Shown here in pieces: positions 1 through 8,327 of a DNA stretch of 24,328 nt (position 1 is its first letter; each line of letters begins with the position of its first letter). The stretch is taken from assembly GCA_964624465.1 (NCBI GenBank), contig CAZUZD010000059.1:1-24328 (forward strand). The letters are read 5' to 3'. The position numbers were made by a program, and so were the translations under genes. The notes beneath the pieces are model-generated. The model had not been told where the DNA came from. It worked only from the letters and a program-made list of their open reading frames with translations, and did not search any database. This stretch comes from CAZUZD01 sp964624465. GTDB taxonomy: Bacteria > Planctomycetota > Planctomycetia > Isosphaerales > Isosphaeraceae.

Positions 1-2
1 CG

Positions 3-299
3 CTGGCCAGCCTGGTCTACGTCGCCGTGACGGTCGGCATCCTGGTCGCCCTGGCCATGCATCACGCCGAGCGCGACCGGCCCGACCGCCGGGCCGAGCC
101 GTACCTGCGGGCGGCCCTGCTCGCCGCGACCCTGCTGTACTTCGGCCTCAACTGCGCCTTCTTCCGGTTCCCGTGGCCCTGGCAGACCTGGACGACCCGC
201 ACGCCGAACGCGCTGGTGTACCTGGTCTGCGTGCTCGGGCTGAGCGGGCTGGCGCTCCGGCCGGATCGGGTGACGGCGCGCGACGAACTCGACCACTGA
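3..299 (+). CDS. 3' end of a polytopic membrane protein (5' truncated by the window edge)
   Basis: The reading frame is open from the left window edge to a TGA at 297-299, so the true start lies outside. The visible ~98 residues hold three hydrophobic segments (around VYVAVTVGILVALAM, AALLAATLLYFGLNCAFF and ALVYLVCVLGLSGLAL) separated by a charged loop rich in Arg, Asp and Glu (HHAERDRPDRRAE). The aromatic stretch FFRFPWPWQTW lies just before the last segment. This pattern suggests an integral inner-membrane protein with a short charged C-terminal tail. I do not recognise the family. The stop lies only 18 bases from the stop of the convergent sialidase-like gene. Confidence 0.6.
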   Translation: MASLVYVAVTVGILVALAMHHAERDRPDRRAEPYLRAALLAATLLYFGLNCAFFRFPWPWQTWTTRTPNALVYLVCVLGLSGLALRPDRVTARDELDH

Positions 300-317
300 G
301 CGGCGACGGTCGTCCGC

Positions 318-1397
318 TCAGCGGCCGTCGCGGACCCAGGACTCGTCGAACGTGGCGTGCTGGATGACCTGGCGGCGGTCGGAGGTGTAGACGACGTGGA
401 TCGTGCCGTCCTTCGCCTGGAAGGCGACCGGGTAGGCGAAGTCGCCCCCCGCAGCGTCGGCCAGGTTGCGGCGGAACGGGTACGAGCGGTCGCCGTCCTC
501 GGAGAGGGCCAGGGTCAGCGGCGACCGGCCGTGGAAGCAGTCGTTGAAGACGAGCAGGAGGTGACCGTTGCGGAGCCGGATCAGGTCGACGGCCGCGTTC
601 GGGTTCTTGAACTCGGTGTCGCGGCCCTCGCTCCAGGTCTGGCCGCCGTCGCGCGACTCGGCCCGCACGACGAACCCCCGCTCGTCCTTCCCGTAGCCCC
701 CGCCGCGACGGCAATACGCCACGAGGTGGCCGGGGTCCAGCTCGACGACCGCCGGCTGGATGTTTCCGCGTGGCGAGCGGATCACGCCGGCCGTCGACCA
801 CTGCTTCGTCTTCGGGTCGAACCGCAGGAACCGCGAGGTGCTCCCGGGCCCGACCGACTCGGTGTCGGCGCCCGACTCGTGGTAGATCGGCAGGAGGTAC
901 TGACCGTCGGCCAGGACGATCGGCCGGCCCCGGACCATCATCCCCTCCTCCTGGCTCAGCACCGAGGCGTCGGACCAGGTGCGGGCGCCGTCGCGCGAGA
1001 CCTTGAACTGGATGCGGGAGGTCGCCCAGGTGTCCCCGTAGCGCACCACGTAGAACAGCCAGACCAGGCCGTCGGGCGCCTCCCAGACGACCGCGTTGCC
1101 GACCGAGCGGAACGGGTCGTGCGCGATCACCACGGGCGTCGACCAGCCGTCCTGACCGGCCGCCTTGCGGGCGCCGAAGACCGAGGTGTCGGTGGCGTAT
1201 TCCCCCTGCCCGCCGTAATACACGAGGTAGAGGTCGCCGTTGGCCAGCTCGGCCAACGAGGCCGGGTGCTTGTAGGGGCCGGTCGTGACCTCGGGGCCGA
1301 AGACCCGCTCGGTCCGCAGGTCGCCGGCGCTGGCCGTTGACACGAGCAGGGCCAGGGCCAGCAGCCGGAGCGGGCCCGCGAGTCGGATCGTCGCCAT
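318..1397 (-). CDS. secreted sialidase-like (BNR/Asp-box) protein
   Basis: A 359-residue protein with a signal peptide at its N-terminus (hydrophobic LRLLALALLVSTASA, likely cleaved after Ala24), so it is exported. It carries Asp-box motifs of the six-bladed sialidase propeller: SRDGARTW (134-141), SRDGGQTW (248-255) and a degenerate SEDGDRSY (299-306). Other family landmarks are RGRPIVLADGQYLLPIYHE near 156-174, an IQPAVVEL strand and the NPNAAVDLIRL segment near 265. This matches the exo-alpha-sialidase/BNR_2 superfamily, which in planctomycetes is usually assigned to breakdown of host or algal glycans. Substrate cannot be inferred, and many members are not true neuraminidases. The length is normal for a single propeller. 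It reads away from HK1, whose 3' end lies just 135 bases upstream of its start, and may share that transcript. Confidence 0.85.
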   Translation of the reverse strand: MATIRLAGPLRLLALALLVSTASAGDLRTERVFGPEVTTGPYKHPASLAELANGDLYLVYYGGQGEYATDTSVFGARKAAGQDGWSTPVVIAHDPFRSVGNAVVWEAPDGLVWLFYVVRYGDTWATSRIQFKVSRDGARTWSDASVLSQEEGMMVRGRPIVLADGQYLLPIYHESGADTESVGPGSTSRFLRFDPKTKQWSTAGVIRSPRGNIQPAVVELDPGHLVAYCRRGGGYGKDERGFVVRAESRDGGQTWSEGRDTEFKNPNAAVDLIRLRNGHLLLVFNDCFHGRSPLTLALSEDGDRSYPFRRNLADAAGGDFAYPVAFQAKDGTIHVVYTSDRRQVIQHATFDESWVRDGR

Positions 1398-1532
1398 GGC
1401 GGTCGGCCTCCCGGCCGGATCGAGGGGAATCGGTGGCGCCCGTTCGCGCCCCGGAGCGATCAGGGTACCGGCTCGGTGGACCGCCCGGAAGCGCGCGGCG
1501 GCCGCGACGGACGCGGTCCGTCGCGGTTCCGC

Positions 1533-4367
<2,835 letters not shown>

Positions 4368-4402
4368 CGCCCGTCTGGTTCCCCGGCCCGATCCGATCCG
4401 AG

Positions 4403-4450
4403 TCACCCCGTCGCCACCCACGATCGGGCGGTCGGCTCACCCGACCTCAT
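4403..4450 (-). other. possible 15-codon leader ORF before HK1
   Basis: On the minus strand an AGGAGG lies 11 bases before an ATG at 4450. A 15-codon frame (MRSGEPTARSWVATG) then stops at 4403, 35 bases ahead of the HK1 ATG and out of frame with it. The stretch between the SD-like hexamer and the ATG (TAGATATTAAG) is the only AT-rich patch nearby and could equally be part of the HK1 promoter. The spacing is longer than ideal, and I know of no family for so short a peptide, so this is only a candidate uORF. Confidence 0.2.
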
Positions 4451-4722
4451 CTTAATATCTACCTCCTCCCCTCGCCAGCCGCGATCCTGGCTTAATCCGG
4501 CACGCCGGGCCGCCGCGCGAGAGTCGCGCCCGACCGGCCTCTGTCCCAGGACGAGGACCGCCGCGGTACGGCCACCGGCCCACTGGGTGCACGGTTGCGA
4601 GGTTCGATTCCGCTGGATTGGCGTCGTCCGGGCGGGTTCGCCTGCGACAGCAGCGAAGGGACGGTCGGTTGGCAGCGATCCTGGCGAGCCAGCCGCCGGA
4701 CGACCGGCCGGCGATCCGGGTC

Positions 4723-5069
4723 GGACGCCTGGCCGCCATCGTCGTCAGCAGGCTGCCGGGCCAGGCCTCGGCGATCACCGTCTCGAAGACGAGCCTGATC
4801 TGGCTGCCGACCGGGATCGCCGTGACCCTGGTGAACCGGTGGGGCCTCCACGCCTGCGGCGGCGCGTCTCCGGGCATCCTGCTGGTCGAGCTGCCCGGCA
4901 ACTCCTTTTCACAGGTGGCCTCTGGGGTCGCAGTCACCGGCACGCCCGGGACGGCGCTGGCCGCGTGGCTCCTGCATCCGGATCGGGATCGACCCGCTGC
5001 TGGGTGGTGGCGCTCGCTCGCGTGGGCCCCACCGGCAGCGCGTCCGGGGCCGTCGCGCATCTTTCCATC
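4723..5069 (+). pseudogene. decayed MASE1 sensor-domain fragment
   Basis: In one plus-strand frame, 4723-4993 encodes a segment that reads like the membrane-sensor domain MASE1. It has a GRLAAIVVSRLPGQAS opening, the hallmark LIWLPTGIAV (family: WPPTGIA), then NRWG, GILLVELPGN and ending LAAWLL. About ten bases later another plus frame, 5001-5069, gives VVALARVGPTGSASGAV, which resembles the next MASE1 helix, so a frameshift is likely. No start with a good ribosome site, no downstream kinase or cyclase domain and several gaps in the helices are visible. MASE1 normally sits at the N-terminus of histidine kinases or diguanylate cyclases, so this is probably the wreck of another sensor gene beside HK1. 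The call rests on motif recall only. Confidence 0.5.
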
Positions 5070-5449
5070 CGGGCCCGCTGGAGACCATAATCAGTGCCAG
5101 GCGGCGACAACGCGGCACCCGGCGAGCCGGCCTCCGGTGCGGAGCCCTCGCCGACCCCGCCGTGGGCTGGAACCGGTGGGGCCGAACGGCCTGACCTGCG
5201 GGGTCGGGGGGCCAGGCCCGTCGTCCAGATGGGCCCGGCGCTCCGGCCAGTCGCGGGCACCGGACCGGCGGTGGCCGGCGGGTCGGCAGACCGCGTGGCG
5301 GGTGAGCCGGGGTCCTGATCGGACCGGCCCGTCTCGATCGACGGCACGCGCGTTCCGCGACCGGGGGCCAGGGCCCAACTCCGATGGCTGGCATGGGTCC
5401 CCGGACCGGCCGGCCCCCTCAACGACCCGAACCGAGACGAGACCCTCGC
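5070..5449. other. gene-free GC-rich spacer before the Nudix gene
   Basis: I see no supportable gene here. Open frames run through both strands because stop codons are rare at this GC content, but their translations are Arg/Pro/Gly-rich with no motif. I found no clear hairpin terminator or promoter hexamers. Confidence 0.5.
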
Positions 5450-6256
5450 ATGTGGCTGATCACGAACTTCGGATACTTCAGCGTCGTCGAGAAGCCGGGC
5501 GACCGTACCGACGGGCAGCTCACCGTGCGGGCCCGGGTGCGTGACGACCTGGAGGCGCTCCGGACCCGCTACCTGCCCGACCTGGGGCCGATCCAGGCCG
5601 ACGCCGGCACCGACTACAAGTACCGGGCCCGGGTGTCGCGGAACGCCCTGGCCAACGCCGCGGCCCGCATCGTCGCCGACATCGACTACGGCAACTTCAA
5701 GAGCTCGGTGCAGCAGCAGCAGGGGTCCGATCGCTACCACGTCTACGGCCAGGTCTGGTCGGCCCTGAACACGCTCCAGGAGACCCGCGTCCCCCCTGCG
5801 CCCCCCGCCGCCCTGTCGCGGGCGCTGGCGCTCGCCTACGGCGGCGTCGTGTGCGACGACGACGGCCGAGTGCTGCTCTGCGAGCCGGCCGGCCATTTCG
5901 ACGGCTACGTCTGGACCTTCCCCAAGGGCCGCGGCCGCGACGGCGAGTCATCCATCGAGGTGGCGCTTCGCGAAGTGCTGGAGGAGACCGGCTACCGCGC
6001 CCGCGTGATCGGCCGGATCCCGCAGCTCTTCGTCGGCAGCACCAGCGAGACGATCTACTACCTCATGCGGCCCCACGGCCAGCGCACCAAGCCCGACGCC
6101 CGCGAGACCCAGTCGATCCGCTGGGCCACCCCGGCCGAGGCCCGCGCCCTGATCGCCCAGACCACCAACCCCGTTGGACGCCGCCGCGACCTCGCCGTCC
6201 TCGAAGCCGCCATCGTGGAGCTCGACACCTACGACCGCCCGAAGTCCGAGCGCTGA
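5450..6256 (+). CDS. Nudix hydrolase with an extra conserved N-terminal domain
   Basis: A 268-residue cytoplasmic protein of two parts. Residues 1-112 (MWLITNFGYFSVVEKPGD onward, with ADIDYGNFK and a Gln run) form a compact alpha/beta module that I recall as a free-standing conserved protein in other bacteria; its function is unknown. Residues ~122-260 are a Nudix fold with a perfect Nudix box: Gly160, Glu166, then REVLEETGY at 174-182, matching Gx5Ex7REUxEExGU. Such enzymes hydrolyse nucleoside-diphosphate-linked compounds with Mg2+; the WTFPKGRGRDGE context resembles the diadenosine-polyphosphate/diphosphoinositol branch, but substrate is inference. I chose the ATG at 5450 because MWLIT is the natural beginning of the N-terminal module; an upstream start at 5384 would add 22 low-complexity residues. 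Confidence 0.9.
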   Translation: MWLITNFGYFSVVEKPGDRTDGQLTVRARVRDDLEALRTRYLPDLGPIQADAGTDYKYRARVSRNALANAAARIVADIDYGNFKSSVQQQQGSDRYHVYGQVWSALNTLQETRVPPAPPAALSRALALAYGGVVCDDDGRVLLCEPAGHFDGYVWTFPKGRGRDGESSIEVALREVLEETGYRARVIGRIPQLFVGSTSETIYYLMRPHGQRTKPDARETQSIRWATPAEARALIAQTTNPVGRRRDLAVLEAAIVELDTYDRPKSER

Positions 6257-6450
6257 GGCGCCCCTTGGGTGCGTGAGCCCACCCCCCGGCCGCTTCGCGG
6301 AGCAGCCGCCAGGGCCGCGCCGGTCGCCTGGCTTCGCGGTCGTTCGCATCCTCGCCCGGGGACCTGCCAGGGCTCAGGCTCGCCCGGACCATCCGGCCGG
6401 CTGGCCGACTCCGTCCTCTGGGCGACGGCTAGTCCGCCCTCGGGCGCAAC

Positions 6451-6484
6451 AAAAAGGACTTGCGGCATTTCGCCGCAAGTCCTT
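6451..6484 (-). terminator. Rho-independent terminator of the tRNA-Leu locus
   Basis: A perfect 13-bp inverted repeat (AAGGACTTGCGGC / GCCGCAAGTCCTT) with a 5-base loop lies at 6454-6484. Read on the minus strand, the 3' arm runs into TTTTT (6455-6451), a textbook intrinsic terminator. Read on the plus strand there is no T-run. It lies 11 bases beyond the 3' end of the tRNA-Leu fragment, so it is most simply the original terminator of that tRNA gene. Confidence 0.85.
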
Positions 6485-6495
6485 GTGCTGCACAG

Positions 6496-6550
6496 TGCCG
6501 GAGACAGGACTTGAACCTGCACGGGAATAAATTCCCTCTAGCCCCTCAAG
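6496..6550 (-). pseudogene. 3' half of tRNA-Leu(GAG): remnant / probable attachment-site scar
   Basis: The minus strand reads as the 3' half of a class II tRNA. It shows an anticodon loop TTGAGGG with anticodon GAG (6547-6545), a 3' anticodon stem GCTAG, a long variable arm whose GGGAA/TTCCC stem closes on TTTA, a T arm GCAGG-TTCAAGT-CCTGT and an acceptor strand CTCCGGC plus discriminator A at 6496. No CCA is encoded. The 5' half is absent: upstream of C31 the sequence (TGTGGTGG) cannot pair with the anticodon stem, and no CGGAG-type acceptor strand or D arm follows. Identity beginning at the anticodon stem-loop and ending at the tRNA 3' end is the standard core used by tyrosine-recombinase integrative elements. 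The terminator downstream suggests this is the original chromosomal 3' end. Confidence 0.8.
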
Positions 6551-6808
6551 CCACCACATATGACATAACAAACACGCTGCCGAGGCAGGGCGATTGCGCA
6601 CAACCCGTTCGCGGTGAGAAAGATCGGGCTCGAGGGACCGAGCTCTCGCATGGTAGTGGCAGGGGCGCAACAGGTCCAGTCCTGCTGCCATTTTGCAGCC
6701 AGTCGGGAGCCAAACTCTGGAGCCGTTTCGTCGCGGGAAGGCACCACGATCACCCCGGCCACCCTAGTGGTCCACCTGGCCAAGAGGTCATGCAGGGGGC
6801 CTCCCCGG
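6551..6808. other. spacer between tRNA-Leu remnant and HEPN-CBS gene
   Basis: A less GC-rich stretch: hand count of 6541-6600 gives about 58% GC, against about 75% for 11521-11580. A minus-strand open frame crosses it from inside the HEPN-CBS gene but shows no recognisable motif. No integrase remnant, direct repeat or terminator was found by eye. Confidence 0.4.
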
Positions 6809-7582
6809 TCAATCTCCTGAACGCGATCCCGTCTTGCCTGGAGCGGCCGGCACGCTGGTGCTAGGGCTCGGTTGGAGACCACGAGCCGCGTCCCACTGGG
6901 TCACGATTCCGAGGAACGGCGGACGGCTAACGCCGCCGTCCGTCAGAAGGACGACCTCCAGCATCGGGTGACGGCTGAACCGGGTCAGTACCTCCTCGGC
7001 CGGCTCGTCAAGGCGGGCGAAATGCAGGGTCGAACCTTTGCGAGCCGGCTCCTCGTCCTTGAGGACGCGGCGAATGGGGGTGCCCTCCAAGTCGATCAGG
7101 TTGCTGAGACCGACCTGGCGGCCCAGCCAGCGCGCAACGGTGTTCTGGGTGACGAGACCCGAGAACCGCAGGTTGTTGTCGACCAGCGGGAACTGCGAGT
7201 ACTCCCGCTGGTACGCGAGCCTCAGGAACTCGGCGACCGGCGTGGTCGGAGAGAGGACCTGGACCGCGGTCCTGAAGCAGTCGCCGGCGGACAGCGGGCT
7301 GGCGAGGCGGTCATGGATCGCCCGGAGCCGCTCGACCACCCGCTGGGGGACCTCGACCGGGTAGCCCTCGGTCGGGCTTCGACGGTGTGTCAGCAGGTTC
7401 CGGATCTCTCGCAGTCCGTGGATCTGATCCAGGTCGGCTTCCCAGGTCGTGTTCTTCTTGGCGTACTCGTCGATCAAGCTTTCGAACGAGCACCGGTCCC
7501 GAATCGGCTTGCCGAGGCGCTTCTTGAGCAGGTTCTCCAGGCCGGTCGCCAGCGTCAGGAATTCTTCGATGTGCTTGCTCAT
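6809..7582 (-). CDS. HEPN-like domain fused to a CBS-domain pair
   Basis: A 257-residue protein. Residues 1-95 are helical and contain REIRNLLTH, in which Arg61-Asn62 and His66 fit the Rx4H motif (polar residue after Arg) of HEPN domains, many of which are metal-independent RNases. Two CBS motifs follow (about 102-165 with FPLVDNNLRFSGLVTQ, and 186-236 with VVLLTDGGV and FLGIVTQWDAARG); CBS pairs bind adenine nucleotides. A Ser/Pro-rich tail ends the protein. A nucleotide-gated RNA-binding or RNA-cleaving protein is therefore a reasonable inference, but HEPN domains may also be catalytically dead. I chose the ATG at 7582; a start at 7654 would add a non-conserved leader. It sits between the tRNA scar and the chimeric pilin ORF, in DNA of lower GC (about 58% at 7441-7500 by hand count). 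Confidence 0.7.
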   Translation of the reverse strand: MSKHIEEFLTLATGLENLLKKRLGKPIRDRCSFESLIDEYAKKNTTWEADLDQIHGLREIRNLLTHRRSPTEGYPVEVPQRVVERLRAIHDRLASPLSAGDCFRTAVQVLSPTTPVAEFLRLAYQREYSQFPLVDNNLRFSGLVTQNTVARWLGRQVGLSNLIDLEGTPIRRVLKDEEPARKGSTLHFARLDEPAEEVLTRFSRHPMLEVVLLTDGGVSRPPFLGIVTQWDAARGLQPSPSTSVPAAPGKTGSRSGD

Positions 7583-7676
7583 TGATGGGACTCGAGCAGG
7601 TGACCAGGATGGCCCGTCAGGTCGGCCGAATCGATAGCCCAGGAGCGCGTCCACTTCGCCGCTAGCCGCTCGAGGT

Positions 7677-8102
7677 TCAAGGCCTTGGCGGCTTGTCGAA
7701 CCTCGGGAACCGCTGCTTCATGCGCTCGACGGTGGAGCGCCACTTCGGGACCGTGGGCTGGCAGACCGAGTTCTGGTTGCCGAACAAGCCGATCTCGTGG
7801 AGAGCCTCGGCGATCGGGACGGTCTCGAGCCACTGGATGGGGATGAAGTGCTCGCACTTCTGGGGATCGTCGACGAGGTCGCGGTGGTAGTGGCCCTCGG
7901 TCGCGACGTCGAGCACCGGGACCTCGCCACTGGGCGTCTTGACGGTGAACTCGGCGGCGGGTGTGGAGCGGCCGGCGACGCGGCCAACGCCGACGAAGCC
8001 CTGATGGGGCACCTTGACCCAGAGACGGTCGCCGGGGCTCAGCAACCCAATGATCGCGATGACCACCAGCAGCTCGATCAGCGAAAAGCCGCGTCGTCTC
8101 AT
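7677..8102 (-). CDS. chimeric ORF: pseudopilin leader joined to a PUA/EVE-like conserved module
   Basis: 141 codons. Codons 1-19 are a canonical type IV pseudopilin leader (RRRG|FSLIELLVVIAIIG) almost identical to those of the two DUF1559 genes in the window. From codon ~20 the sequence changes abruptly to LLSPGDRLWVKVPHQGFVGVG, followed by HYHRD, HFIPIQWLETVP, FGNQNSVC and KWRSTVERMKQRFP. That second part matches what I remember as the C-terminal half of a conserved cytoplasmic protein family, whose GD-x-W-V...GxVGVG core resembles PUA/EVE/ASCH-type nucleic-acid or ligand binding domains. The hydrophobic pilin helix is cut short and none of the DUF1559 body remains. It is either an expressed fusion or a dead junction product. 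A G6C6 palindrome abuts the start codon, so expression is doubtful. Confidence 0.65.
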   Translation of the reverse strand: MRRRGFSLIELLVVIAIIGLLSPGDRLWVKVPHQGFVGVGRVAGRSTPAAEFTVKTPSGEVPVLDVATEGHYHRDLVDDPQKCEHFIPIQWLETVPIAEALHEIGLFGNQNSVCQPTVPKWRSTVERMKQRFPRFDKPPRP

Positions 8103-8116
8103 CGGGGGGCCCCCCG
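8103..8116. repeat. 14-bp perfect palindrome abutting a start codon
   Basis: CGGGGGGCCCCCCG lies immediately before the ATG (8102, minus strand) of the chimeric ORF, where a Shine-Dalgarno sequence would be expected. Its very stable self-pairing would occlude initiation. Nothing comparable precedes the two intact DUF1559 genes. Confidence 0.7.
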
Positions 8117-8327
8117 GCTGGACCATTCGGGACGGACTTGCCTCACGGCCAGGACCTACGGCCGAGACCCGGACTCGCCGGTGCCCAATCGCTGGGCTTG
8201 CCCGACCAACGGGGGCCATCGGCAGCGCCGCGCTGTGCGGGGTGTCTCACCGGGGTCAGCTTGCCGGGGACGGGGCTCACCTGCAATGCGCCGCTTCCCC
8301 CTCCGGGCCGAGGACGCAGGGCGCGGC

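Noticed and set aside
4594..4620. tRNA T-arm-like string (GGTTCGATTCC)
   Set aside because: The flanking bases pair poorly, and no acceptor or anticodon arm lies at the right distance. One such match is expected by chance in a window of this size.
6538..6882. 114-codon minus-strand frame over the tRNA remnant spacer
   Set aside because: It starts inside the HEPN-CBS gene, ends in the tRNA remnant and has no motif; likely spurious.
7579..7857. 92-codon minus-strand frame ending in an ATGA overlap with the HEPN-CBS start
   Set aside because: The overlap looks like translational coupling, but most of the frame runs antiframe through the conserved PUA/EVE-like module, and its own translation has no motif.
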